In this document: positions 46,400 to 54,690 of the stretch, piece by piece | Layout: every line of letters starts with the position of its first letter | Position numbering within the stretch: position 1 is the first letter of the stretch | NCBI GenBank assembly: GCA_963788185.1 | Contig: CAWBGE010000025.1 | Coordinates: 30,166 to 94,165, forward strand | Direction of reading: 5' to 3' | DNA: 64,000 bases | DNA from: CAIWHR01 sp963788185 | GTDB taxonomy: Bacteria; Pseudomonadota; Gammaproteobacteria; Burkholderiales; Casimicrobiaceae | Position numbers and translations under genes: made by a program | The notes under the pieces: generated by a model | Seen by the model: only the letters and a program-made list of their open reading frames with translations | The model's database searches: none | What the model was told of the DNA's origin: nothing

Positions 46400-47083
46400 A
46401 TGAAACTCAAGATCGGTATGCACGGCGATCGTTGCGTCACCAAGAACACCCGCGGCCGGCCCTTCGCCGGCCTCGGTGCCTTCGTCGGTACCGGCCCGAC
46501 CGCGCGGGCCCACGTCTACACGGCGGCCAATTTGGACGAGATCACGCTGGACAGCCACAAGAAGATGGACGCGGCACGCCTGGCCAAGCAGTTCGAGGTC
46601 GACATGTGCGCCGTTAACGGCGGCCGCTACTGGCTGATGGACGAGACGGACATCCAGGGCGGTGACATCGTAAACTTCGATGGCGTCAATCTGCTCTACG
46701 GCGGGGAGATGACCGCGGCCGAGATGATGGCCCAGATGGCCAAGGCCTACTCGCCCAACCTGATCTACCGCAACACCAACTGGATCTGGCACGTAGGCAC
46801 GCCGGTGCATCTGCTGCGCGAGCCCAACGGCACGGTGTGGGTGATGCAGGAGTACACCAAGGACATCGACCCGAGCCTGACGCTCGACAACCTGCACCAG
46901 GTGGGCGCCAAGCTGAAGGGCCTGCCCAAGGGCTGGGTCTTCGAGACCAAGGTGCTGACGAAGGAGTTGTCGCTCGACACGTCGCGCTGCGACGGCTGGG
47001 CGGCCATCCTCCGCGACGAACTGCATTGCACCTACCAGGGTTGCGGCTACGGCGCCGACACGAGCGCGAATTACATTCCGTAA
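46400..47083 (+). CDS. Protein of unknown function, 227 aa
   Basis: I do not recognise the family. It starts MKLKIGMHGDRCVTKNTRGRP and has no signal peptide or membrane helix, so is probably cytoplasmic. It is rich in aromatic residues (NTNWIWHVGTPVHLL, GKWVFET-like GWVFETKVLTKEL). Cysteines are at about 12, 76, 198, 210 and 215, the last three in RCDGWAA and HCTYQGCGYG. The start was set at 46400 from family-like spacing to AGGAAAGG upstream. It opens an operon with two rhodanese proteins and follows operator I at 46182, so a link to sulfur or redox stress is possible. Confidence 0.7.
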   Translation: MKLKIGMHGDRCVTKNTRGRPFAGLGAFVGTGPTARAHVYTAANLDEITLDSHKKMDAARLAKQFEVDMCAVNGGRYWLMDETDIQGGDIVNFDGVNLLYGGEMTAAEMMAQMAKAYSPNLIYRNTNWIWHVGTPVHLLREPNGTVWVMQEYTKDIDPSLTLDNLHQVGAKLKGLPKGWVFETKVLTKELSLDTSRCDGWAAILRDELHCTYQGCGYGADTSANYIP

Positions 47084-47188
47084 CACGCAGCCGAGGCTGC
47101 AAGAACCGATCGGCGAGCGGGCGCGGCATAGCGTCTGTTCGCCGGGTCAGATTCGCCTGGCGGTCGACGACAGAATGAGAGGTTGGAA

Positions 47189-47749
47189 ATGGCAGAGAAT
47201 CGGGATCTGAAGCCCGCGGCCACGGTCGATGGCAGCAAGCTGCACAAGATGAAGCAGACGACCCTCGGTCTGTATGTCACCGCCGCGCAGGCCTACGAGA
47301 TGTGGAAGGCCGCACCGGACAAGGTGAAGATCATCGACGTCCGGACTCCCGAGGAGTTCGCCTTCGTCGGTCATCCGGCGATGGCCTGGAACGTACCCTT
47401 CGCCTTCGTGACCTATCAGAGAAAGGACGGCAAGTTCACCTACGGACCGCAGATGAACACGGCCTTCGTCGATCAGGTCAGGGAGATTGCGCAGCCGAGC
47501 GACATCCTGCTGGTCACGTGCCGGTCAGGCGGCCGGGGCGGCATGGCGGTCAATGCGCTCGCTGCAGCCGGGTTCACCAATGCCTACAACATCGTCGACG
47601 GGATCGAAGGAGACACCGTCGACGATCCCGAGAGCGTCTTCCACGGCAAGAGGATGAAGAACGGCTGGAAGAACGTTGCGCCCTGGGTGTACGACGTCGA
47701 TCCCGAGAAGATCATCATCGAGGAAGGCGCATCCCAGGGGATGCGGTGA
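47189..47749 (+). CDS. Rhodanese-like sulfurtransferase
   Basis: A 186-aa single-domain rhodanese. The conserved IIDVRTPEEFAFVGHPAMAWNVPF and the active-site loop LLVTCRSGGRGGMAV (Cys111, CRSGGR) are intact, so it should carry a persulfide. The region YGPQMNTAFVDQVREIA and the C-terminal WKNVAPWVYDVDPEKI are as in periplasm-type single rhodaneses, but no signal peptide is seen. GAGGTTGG precedes the ATG. Sulfur acceptor unknown. Confidence 0.85.
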   Translation: MAENRDLKPAATVDGSKLHKMKQTTLGLYVTAAQAYEMWKAAPDKVKIIDVRTPEEFAFVGHPAMAWNVPFAFVTYQRKDGKFTYGPQMNTAFVDQVREIAQPSDILLVTCRSGGRGGMAVNALAAAGFTNAYNIVDGIEGDTVDDPESVFHGKRMKNGWKNVAPWVYDVDPEKIIIEEGASQGMR

Positions 47750-47780
47750 TTGCCTCGGCGCTACGAGGAAAGCCGCTCCG

Positions 47781-48680
47781 ATGGCAACAACACGATCTCC
47801 GCGGCGTCCTGAAGATGGCACAGGCGCGCCGCCGAAGCCGTCCGGAAAGGCGAAGCGCACGCTCACCGCAGACAACGTCTTCGGGACGGTCGCCAACGTT
47901 GTCGTCTCGAGCCCCGTCCTGCTCGCAGCACTGGTGAGGCCAAAGACCTCTGCTGCGCTGCGCGAGAAGGTGATGCTCGGCGTGACCTCGATCACCGACT
48001 GCCGCTATTGCCAGTGGGGTCACACGCGCTGGGCCATGGCCCACGGCGTGCCTCTGGAGGAGGTGAACCAGATCCTCGGGCAACAGATCGAGTCGCTGGA
48101 AGCAACGAACCCGGCCGAGGCCGCGGCGATCCTGTTTGCTCAGCACTATGCAGAGAACCTCGACAGGGTCGATCCGGAATCGATCGACAACCTGCGCAAG
48201 CACTACAGCGACGCCCAAGTGGCCGAGATCCTCGCCTACGTGCGCGCAATCACACTGGGAAGCCTGACGGGCAACACCATGGACGCACTTCTCGACCGCT
48301 TGCTCCGATTGTTCTGGTGGTGGCCGTTCGGGACGGTGCCGGAACTCTCCGTCAGTCAACTCGATGCCATGCGCAGAAGCGAATCGGCGGCACCGCAGAT
48401 GATCGATGTGCGCAACGACATGGAGTGGCGGTCCGGGCACATCCGCGATGCGATCCACGTGCCGATCACCGAACTCGACTCGCGCATCGCCGGCCTGAAG
48501 CTGGACCCTGCGCGCCCGATCATCGCGATCTGCCGCGCGGCGCATCGCAGCGTTCCCGCCGTGCGCCTCCTGCGGCGGCATGGATTCGGCAACGCCTGCC
48601 AACTGCAGGGCGGCATGCTCGCCTGGCAGCGGTCCGGCCTTCCCGTCGAGGGCGACGGCGGCCCGGATTTACCGAGATAG
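47781..48680 (+). CDS. AhpD/carboxymuconolactone decarboxylase-like and rhodanese fusion
   Basis: A 299-aa two-domain protein. Residues about 30-175 have the AhpD-like redox motif DCRYCQWGHTRWA (Cys74, Cys77, His81), which in AhpD is the CxxC site for disulfide reduction. Residues about 205-295 form a rhodanese with IDVRNDMEWRSGHIRDAIHVP and AICRAAHRSVPAV (Cys251). Both active sites are intact. A thiol-disulfide/persulfide relay between the domains is plausible. It lies 31 nt after the single-domain rhodanese gene. Confidence 0.82.
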   Translation: MATTRSPRRPEDGTGAPPKPSGKAKRTLTADNVFGTVANVVVSSPVLLAALVRPKTSAALREKVMLGVTSITDCRYCQWGHTRWAMAHGVPLEEVNQILGQQIESLEATNPAEAAAILFAQHYAENLDRVDPESIDNLRKHYSDAQVAEILAYVRAITLGSLTGNTMDALLDRLLRLFWWWPFGTVPELSVSQLDAMRRSESAAPQMIDVRNDMEWRSGHIRDAIHVPITELDSRIAGLKLDPARPIIAICRAAHRSVPAVRLLRRHGFGNACQLQGGMLAWQRSGLPVEGDGGPDLPR

Positions 48681-48730
48681 ATCGGGCAGAAAAGCATGCC
48701 GCGGCTCCCATCACCTGTCGAGCGCATGCC

Positions 48731-50058
48731 GTGCGGCAAGTCCGATTCCTGGTTGCGTTGACGGCAGCGTGCTGCCTGTTCGGGGCCGGCCGCGCATGGG
48801 CCGCGGACGCGCCGAGTGCCGTAAGCCAAGCCAGTGGCGAGGCCAAGGACACGACATCGGCAATCGCTGCGCCCGAGGCGCCACCCGGCTGGCTGACGCG
48901 CCAGACGCTCACCGGCGACTGGGGCGGCAGTCGAAGCCGGCTGGAGCAGAGCGGCATCGCAGTGAAGCCCCGGCTCACGCAGTTCTACCAGGGGCTTACG
49001 TCCGGCGAAGGCGAGCACGGCTTCGAATACGGCAGCAAGGCCGACGTGCTCATCAACGCCGATCTGCACAAGCTGGGCTTCTGGGACGGACTGTCAATGA
49101 CCGTCCACGCCGAGTACAACTTCGGCAACAGCGTCAACGGTCGCGGCGGCGCCGTCATCCCCGTCAACGCGGCGCTCAACTTTCCGGGAATGGACAACTC
49201 GGATGCCTTCGACTTCTCCAGCGTCTACTTCGGCCAGGACTTTGGCGACGCCGTTTCGCTGGCATTCGGCAAGATGAACATGGTCGATATCGTGTCCGGC
49301 AAGCCCTTCATGGGCGGCGCGGGCGTCGACTCGTTCTGGAACCTCAGCTTCGTCGCGCCGCCCACCGGCACCGTGCCCGCCTACATGTTCGGCGTGCTGA
49401 TGAGCGTGCGCACCGACGATGCCACGTATCGGCTGTGGGCCTACGACCCGAACAGCGGCGTGAACAAGGGCTTCGACAACACCTTCGACGGCGGCGTCAC
49501 GATGCGAGGAAGCATCGAGCTCCCCGTGACCATCGCAGGGCGCTCCGGCCACCAGGGCTTCACGGCGCTCTACAGCAACGCAGAGCGGTACCGATCTCGC
49601 AGAGCCTCGACGGCATCCTTCTCCCATCGCCGGTCCCCAGAACCGTCGGGGTCAAGAATTCACGCTACTACTTCTCGTACTCGTTCGACCAGTATCTTCA
49701 CCAGGACGCCGCGAATCCGGACGAAGGCGTCGGGTTCTTCGGCCAGGTGGGGGTTTCGGACGGCAATCCGAACACGATTCACTGGTCGGCGCTGATCGGC
49801 GTCGGCGGCAAGGGACTCGTTCCCGGCCGGCCCGCCGACAATTGGGGAATCGGCTACTACTACGACGGCATGAGCCAGTACCTCAAGGACGCGCTCGCTC
49901 CCGCGGTTGCGCTGCGAGACGAACAGGGCGTCGAGCTCTTCTACAACTTCACGCTGACGCCATGGTTCGTGCTGGGCGCGGACCTGCAGATCATCAGGCC
50001 TGGCGTCGCCAGCGGCACCGCCGTTATTCCGGGCGTCCGTGCGGTGATCAGGTTCTGA
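48731..50058 (+). pseudogene. OprB-like outer-membrane porin, frameshifted
   Basis: A carbohydrate-selective-porin family protein. The GTG at 48731 starts a signal peptide (FLVALTAACCLFGAGRAWA), then TLTGDWGGSRSRLEQSGI, the OprB start, and VYFGQDFGDAVSLAFGKMNM. Near 49587 (YSNAE) the frame shifts by one missing base; the second frame continues with VPISQSLDGILLPSPVP, SRYYFSYSFDQYL and the C-terminal VIPGVRAVIRF, an aromatic-ended outer-membrane strand. Corrected length is about 442 aa. A second copy of its very 3' end is present at 50966-51013. Confidence 0.8.
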
Positions 50059-50123
50059 GCGCAGGGCGTCGGTATCTGAAGAATTTGACGCCGAGCAACC
50101 TCGCGGCTCGGCAGCCAGTCGGC

Positions 50124-50187
50124 TGTCCACAATTGTGAAGTGCGCGTCCAGAAATGCACAACGCCGGCGCGGCCGTTGATGGAAATT
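50124..50187 (+). promoter_or_regulatory. AraC-type operator II with -10, upstream of the cupin operon
   Basis: The half-sites are TGTCCACAATTGTGAAGTGC (50124-50144, one more base) and CGTCCAGAAATGCACAACGC (50145-50165, one more base). A GAAATT hexamer is at 50182-50187, 16 nt after the site. The flanking GGCCnTTGnnGGAAATT is also shared with site I, so the whole promoter may be a duplicated unit. It lies in the 264-bp gap 50059-50322. Confidence 0.65.
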
Positions 50188-50322
50188 GCGGATGCGTGCG
50201 GACGAGGAGCGGCTCGGTGAGCCTCTGCCCCATGCGCATCAGAATTGTCCAGGCGACCGGGTCTGGACTTGATCAAGTCGCCTTCGCCGCCGGTCCGGTA
50301 AGGCACCAGTCGGAGCAATCGA

Positions 50323-50718
50323 ATGCATAAGAAACTGATGGATATGAACCCGGTCGACGACTTCGTCACCCAGAACACCCCGGGCCTCAAGATCTGGGAT
50401 GAGCGATGGGGCGGCATGCAGTGCGCCTACCACGTCTTTGCCCCGGGTACTGACTTCACGGAAATCCTGAAGGGAAAGGGACTGGAGCACGATCTGTGCG
50501 GGGTTGAACACTGGGCTTATGTTTTGAAGGGCACGGTCGAGGTCATCTACGTTGACGGGACCGTTGAGGTCTGCAGCGCTGGGGACGTGTGCTTCTGGCC
50601 GGCTCCGCACAACTTCAAGTCGAAGGCAGGGGCCGAGATCATCCAGTTCAGCACCGATGGCGGGTTGGCTGCGCAAGGCAAGAGAATCCAGGAATTTGTC
50701 GCGAAGATGAAGAAGTAA
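50323..50718 (+). CDS. Small cupin-fold protein
   Basis: A 131-aa protein with a single cupin barrel. ERWGGMQCAYHVFAPGTDFTE, CGVEHWAYVLKGTVEVIYVDG and CSAGDVCFWPAPHNFKS fit the two cupin motifs (G(X)5HXH(X)3-4E-like: VEHWAYVLKG and PAPHN). The metal set is reduced, so catalysis is uncertain; it may be a sensor or small-molecule-binding protein. GGAG precedes the ATG; an in-frame Met at codon 6 is an alternative start. It follows operator II. Confidence 0.72.
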   Translation: MHKKLMDMNPVDDFVTQNTPGLKIWDERWGGMQCAYHVFAPGTDFTEILKGKGLEHDLCGVEHWAYVLKGTVEVIYVDGTVEVCSAGDVCFWPAPHNFKSKAGAEIIQFSTDGGLAAQGKRIQEFVAKMKK

Positions 50719-50965
50719 GTGTTTGTGCCCGCGGTCCGAGCCTGGACGCACGGGGACGGGTCCGACCTGACGCGGGCGGCGGGGCCTGTCTCAAACAAGA
50801 TGAAGCGATGGATGCCGGGGCCGGTGCTCACGTGCTGCGTCGGCGGGATGGCGCAGTCGTCGATCCGATCGGTGCGCCGCGCGGGACGCGCGCGCGCTGC
50901 CGTGGGATGCCGCGACCCGGGCCTGCGGAAGGGGCATGTCCCGGGCGCAGGCTCAGATCGTGGGC

Positions 50966-51013
50966 GACGGCAGCACCGCCGCGATTCCGGGCGTTCGTGC
51001 AGTGATCAGGTTC
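50966..51013 (+). pseudogene. Relic of an OprB-like porin 3' end
   Basis: The bases encode GSTAAIPGVRAVIRF and match the last codons of the porin at 48731 (GTAVIPGVRAVIRF) at most positions, including silent sites, but the TGA stop is CAA. No complete gene joins it. It lies in the 351-bp gap 50719-51069, otherwise without recognisable coding, and suggests a lost or collapsed second porin copy. Confidence 0.5.
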
Positions 51014-51069
51014 CAAATCCGGGCGGGACGCGAGTCATGCCATTTGGATTTCGCACCATGGAGAAGAGC

Positions 51070-51876
51070 ATGAACATCAAACCACGGCGCCGACTCGGTG
51101 TCCTTGCTGCAGCGGGACTGCTGACGCTGGCAACTGCCACGCGCGCCGCGGACGAGCCGCCGGCAAACGACGTGGCGCAGGCGAACAACCCGCTGGCGAA
51201 CGCCAGCGCGTTCAATGTCCACAATTACTACATCGGGGAAGTCACCGGCACGAATGAACCCGGCAACCAGTTCTGGCTGCGTTTCGCAAAGCCGTTCTCC
51301 ATTGGCGAGACGAATTGGCTGATGCGCGCATCGTTGCCCGTCCTCACCTATCCGGTGCCGCCCGAGTTCGATCACAAGACCGGGTTGGGCGACTTCAATG
51401 CCTTCGCGGCATACCTCGTCGACGTCGGCAATCCGGCAATCAGCTTCGGCGTCGGGCCGCTGATCTCCGCACCGACTGCGAGCGAGGACGCCCTGGGCAC
51501 CGGCAAGTGGTCGGCCGGGGTCGTGAACGTCCTGTTCAACGCAACGTCGCCCACGTTCATGTATGGCTACCTGCTGACCTGGCAGACAAGTTTCGCGGGC
51601 GACGGCGATCGTGCCAGCGTGAACGTTGCCGCGTTCCAGCCGCTTCTCATCTACCAACTCGGCGGAGGCACGTACCTGCGTTCGACGCCGATCATGACCT
51701 ACGATTTCGCGAACGACACCTACAGCGTGCCGCTCGGCCTGGGCGTAGGCCAGGTCTGGAAGAGCGACAAGACCGTCTACAACCTGTTCATCGAGCCGCA
51801 GGTGTCCGTCGCCGACAAAGGCGCTGGCTGGCCGCAGTGGCAGATCTTCGTTGGTCTCAACATGGTGTTCAAGTAG
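51070..51876 (+). CDS. Outer-membrane beta-barrel protein, family often misannotated 'neuromedin U'
   Basis: A 268-aa exported protein with a Sec signal (LGVLAAAGLLTLATATRAA). The mature part NNPLANASAFNVHNYYIGEV, NQFWLRFAKPF, LGDFNAFAAYLV and TYSVPLGLGVGQVWK are hallmarks of a proteobacterial outer-membrane family. The end WQIFVGLNMVFK is an aromatic-terminated barrel strand. The role is unknown; a channel is likely. GGAG 6 nt before favours the ATG at 51070 over an in-frame ATG at 51058. Confidence 0.75.
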   Translation: MNIKPRRRLGVLAAAGLLTLATATRAADEPPANDVAQANNPLANASAFNVHNYYIGEVTGTNEPGNQFWLRFAKPFSIGETNWLMRASLPVLTYPVPPEFDHKTGLGDFNAFAAYLVDVGNPAISFGVGPLISAPTASEDALGTGKWSAGVVNVLFNATSPTFMYGYLLTWQTSFAGDGDRASVNVAAFQPLLIYQLGGGTYLRSTPIMTYDFANDTYSVPLGLGVGQVWKSDKTVYNLFIEPQVSVADKGAGWPQWQIFVGLNMVFK

Positions 51877-51936
51877 GTCCTGACCGCAAAAGAGCGCAGG
51901 CCCAGGACCCGGCAGCGAAAGACGATGGAGAATCCG

Positions 51937-52713
51937 ATGCGTTACATCCGACGATTCGAGAGTGGCGTGGCAGGTCGCCCGTTTGCATTGACGCGGACCC
52001 GCTCCGCGATTGCATCCACGTTGATCGTCTGCCTTCTGGCCGGAGCCAGCAGTGCGTTGGCGGCGGACGACATCGCCAGCCGGGTACAGGCGGGACACCT
52101 CCCCATCGCGCAGGTCTTCACGATCCTGTTCCTGATGCTCGGTCCGTTCAAGCTCGTCGGACCCTTCCTCAAGGTCACGAAAGGCGCCGACTCCGTGGCG
52201 GCCAACAAAGTCGCGCTGTTGGCGACGATCTTCGCGGCGGTTGCGCTGTTGCTTGCGGGCTTCCTCGGCGAAGCGATGCTGGGCAGCTACGGCATCCCGC
52301 TGGACATTCTCAGGCTCGCCGGCGGGATCATCCTCTTTCTCGTCGCGCTCAAGACCGTCCTCGAACAGTTCGCGCCGCCTGAAACGCCGCCCGATGAAGT
52401 CGAATTCTCATCGAACGCTGTCGTCAAGATCGCGATGCGGCCGCTGGCCTTTCCCGGAATCGTGACGCCTTATGGCATCGCGGCGCTCGTCGTATTTCTC
52501 GCACTGAGCCAGAGCGTGGAAGACCGGCTGATCGTTGGCGGACTGGTTGTCGGGATCATGGCATGGAACTTTGTCTTCATGCTCGTCGCGCGGCGGCTGC
52601 AAGTCGTGTTTGCGCTCGCGCTGCCGATCCTGGGTGCCGTTCTCGGCGTCGTCCAGGTGGCGTTGGGGCTGCAGATCATCAACATCGCGCTGCGTGCGCT
52701 GAAGATTCTGTGA
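51937..52713 (+). CDS. MarC family integral membrane protein
   Basis: A 258-aa protein of the UPF0056 (MarC) family with six membrane segments after a signal-like N terminus. FTILFLMLGPFKLVGPFLKVT, GEAMLGSYGIPLDILRLAGGII and AFPGIVTPYGIAALVVFLAL are family signatures. Function is unknown despite the historic link to multiple antibiotic resistance. GGAG 6 nt upstream favours 51937; an in-frame ATG lies at 51925. It follows the outer-membrane gene by 60 nt. Confidence 0.82.
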   Translation: MRYIRRFESGVAGRPFALTRTRSAIASTLIVCLLAGASSALAADDIASRVQAGHLPIAQVFTILFLMLGPFKLVGPFLKVTKGADSVAANKVALLATIFAAVALLLAGFLGEAMLGSYGIPLDILRLAGGIILFLVALKTVLEQFAPPETPPDEVEFSSNAVVKIAMRPLAFPGIVTPYGIAALVVFLALSQSVEDRLIVGGLVVGIMAWNFVFMLVARRLQVVFALALPILGAVLGVVQVALGLQIINIALRALKIL

Positions 52714-52745
52714 ACGGCGCGCCGGAATCGACAAGGACTAGCGAC

Positions 52746-52862
52746 ATGCCAAAGACAATTGTGCAGGGCAAGGAATTGATCGCCGAGCAGTGGACGAAGA
52801 AAGTCACTGAAAAACTGCCCGAGGGAGCCGAGCTGCCAGCCGCGGTGGCACGGCTCGGATGA
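52746..52862 (+). CDS. Small hypothetical protein, 38 aa
   Basis: A short frame between marC and the DUF202 gene: MPKTIVQGKELIAEQWTKKV, then TEKLPEGAELPAAVARLG. Charged and probably helical, without a recognised family. The 3' end overlaps an inverted repeat (CCGAGCTGCCA with TGGCA-cg-GCTCGG, 52829-52859), so it could be a remnant or leader of the next gene. The ribosome site is weak. Confidence 0.35.
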   Translation: MPKTIVQGKELIAEQWTKKVTEKLPEGAELPAAVARLG

Positions 52863-52898
52863 GCCGATGCAATCCTCCCCTACGCAGGGAGTACTGAC

Positions 52899-53294
52899 AT
52901 GACCGATCAACTGGCAACGAGCGCGCCCGCACTTGATACGGCGACGCGATTGGCAATGGAGAGAACCCGCGTCGCCTACGAGCGCACGATGATGGCCTGG
53001 ATCAGGACCGCCACATCGCTCATCACATTCGGATTTTCCGTGTACAAGTTCTTCGAAATCGAAAGGCAAGTGGCGGTGCCCGCCTCGATGCTGCTGGGTC
53101 CGCGCGGCTTCGGCATTGCGCTGATCGTCGCCGGCCTGCTTTCGCTGCTGCTCGGGGCATTCGAGCACGGGAGGGACATGCGGAGACTGGCAAGACAGTA
53201 TGCCGGCATGCCCCGCTCGATGAGCGCGTTGGTCGCGCTTGTCGTGGGGGGCCTTGGACTGTTTGCACTGATGGCGGTATTCCTGCGCGCCTGA
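52899..53294 (+). CDS. DUF202 (YidH-like) membrane protein
   Basis: A 131-aa inner-membrane protein with three helices. RTRVAYERTMMAWIRTATSL and ITFGFSVYKFFE are the DUF202 signature, and the last two helices are FGIALIVAGLLSLLLGAFEHG and LVALVVGGLGLFALMAVFL. Function unknown. GGGAG lies 11 nt before the ATG. It appears to be in the operon that starts at the cupin. Confidence 0.82.
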   Translation: MTDQLATSAPALDTATRLAMERTRVAYERTMMAWIRTATSLITFGFSVYKFFEIERQVAVPASMLLGPRGFGIALIVAGLLSLLLGAFEHGRDMRRLARQYAGMPRSMSALVALVVGGLGLFALMAVFLRA

Positions 53295-53369
53295 ACGGCG
53301 CATCTACAAGGGAGTCATGCTGCCTCCCGGACGACACATCGTTTGAACGAATGAAGCGGGGGATCGGCG

Positions 53370-54590
53370 ATGCTGAAGACACGGCGGGACACCTCCGCCG
53401 CCAATGAAAGGCCCGGGATCGACCCGGACGACTTCTCCCTCGTGAGGGGCGGCCCCCTCTTCCGTCTGTGGCGACGCACGAGGCTCTCCGGAGATGCCCT
53501 GCAGTTCACGCGCCGTCGCATGCTGGCGGTGATCGCGATCACGTGGGTGCCGCTGCTGGCGCTGTCGATCCTGGAAGGTCACGCTTGGGGCAGCGGCGTC
53601 GCGCTCACGTTCCTGCGGGACGTGGAAACGCACGTGCGTCTCCTGATTGCCGCGCCCCTGCTCCTTTACGCCGAAGTCAGGGTGCACCGGGGCATACCCT
53701 CCATCGTGCGCGAGTTCGTCCGCAGCGGGCTTGTCACCGATGCCGCGCGGCCGCGTTTCGACGCAGCCATCGCGTCGGCACTTCGTCTGCGCAATTCCGT
53801 CTGGGTCGAGCTGGGGTTGCTCGCCTTCGTCTATGCGGTGGGCATCCCGTTCGTGTGGCGCGATCAGGTCGCGCTCGATGTGAACAGCTGGTACGCCACC
53901 GCCGCGGGAGGGAACCTGCATCCGTTCATCGCGGGCTGGTGGGCGGCCCTCGTCGCCATGCCTGTTTTCCAGTTCCTGTGCCTGCGCTGGTACTTCCGGA
54001 TGCTTATCTGGGCGCGCTTCATGTGGCAGGTTTCGCGCATACCCCTCAACCTCGAGCCGCTGCATCCCGACGGTGCGGCCGGCCTGCATTTTCTCTCGCT
54101 GTCTGAACGCGCGTACCGGCCTGTCCTGCTCGGGCTGGGCACTGTGCTCGCCGGAATGATGGCCAACCGGATTTTCTACACCGGCGCGAAGCTGATCGAT
54201 TTCAAGGTGGAAATCGTCGGAACGGTGGCGCTGCTGGCGTTCGCGGTGCTCGGGCCGCTGCTCTTCTTCTGGCAACCACTCCGCGCGGCGCGGCGAAGTG
54301 GAATCGAGCACTTCGGACCGCTGGGGCAGCGTTATGCGCGCGAGTTCCAGCACAAGTGGATGGGTGAGGGCCCTTCCCCCTCGGAGCCGCTGCTCGGCAG
54401 CGCCGACATCCAGTCGCTCGCGGATCTTCGCAACAGCTACCTCGTGGTCGATGGCCTGCACATGGTGCCGTTCTCGACGCGCAACATCTTGTGGCTCGCG
54501 GCTGCGGTCCTGGCGCCGGTGGCTCCGCTTCTGCTGACGACATTCTCGGTCGAAGAACTGGTGGATCGCCTGTTGCGGGTTCTCTTTTGA
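53370..54590 (+). CDS. Multi-pass membrane protein of unknown function, 406 aa
   Basis: I do not recognise the family. About six hydrophobic helices are visible, the first at MLAVIAITWVPLLALSIL (about residue 50) and others at VWVELGLLAFVYAVGIPFVW and VGTVALLAFAVLGPLLFFW, ending IAAAVLAPVAPLLLTTFSV-like ILWLAAAVLAPVAPLLLTTF. A cytoplasmic loop after residue 290 is charged (FGPLGQRYAREFQHKWMGEG). It shares the transcription unit of marC and DUF202. A hairpin at 54641 follows. Confidence 0.65.
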   Translation: MLKTRRDTSAANERPGIDPDDFSLVRGGPLFRLWRRTRLSGDALQFTRRRMLAVIAITWVPLLALSILEGHAWGSGVALTFLRDVETHVRLLIAAPLLLYAEVRVHRGIPSIVREFVRSGLVTDAARPRFDAAIASALRLRNSVWVELGLLAFVYAVGIPFVWRDQVALDVNSWYATAAGGNLHPFIAGWWAALVAMPVFQFLCLRWYFRMLIWARFMWQVSRIPLNLEPLHPDGAAGLHFLSLSERAYRPVLLGLGTVLAGMMANRIFYTGAKLIDFKVEIVGTVALLAFAVLGPLLFFWQPLRAARRSGIEHFGPLGQRYAREFQHKWMGEGPSPSEPLLGSADIQSLADLRNSYLVVDGLHMVPFSTRNILWLAAAVLAPVAPLLLTTFSVEELVDRLLRVLF

Positions 54591-54640
54591 GGTGCTCCTG
54601 CTTCAGCCATCCGCGCCGATGTTCATGGAAGTGCCGGGCA

Positions 54641-54660
54641 GCCGGGCAAGTCAGCCCGGC
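54641..54660. terminator. Hairpin between convergent genes
   Basis: GCCGGGC-aagtca-GCCCGGC is a perfect 7-bp stem between the plus gene ending 54590 and the minus gene ending 54691. There is no U-tract on either strand, so it may be a transcript-end stabiliser or a Rho-assisted terminator. Confidence 0.5.
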
Positions 54661-54690
54661 GGTCGCATCGCGACTGTCACGCGCAAGTGA

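Noticed and set aside
48710..48740. A possible fifth AraC operator (TGTCGAGCGCATGCC) before the porin
   Set aside because: The AA position and the second half-site are absent and there is no GAnnnT hexamer at the right distance.
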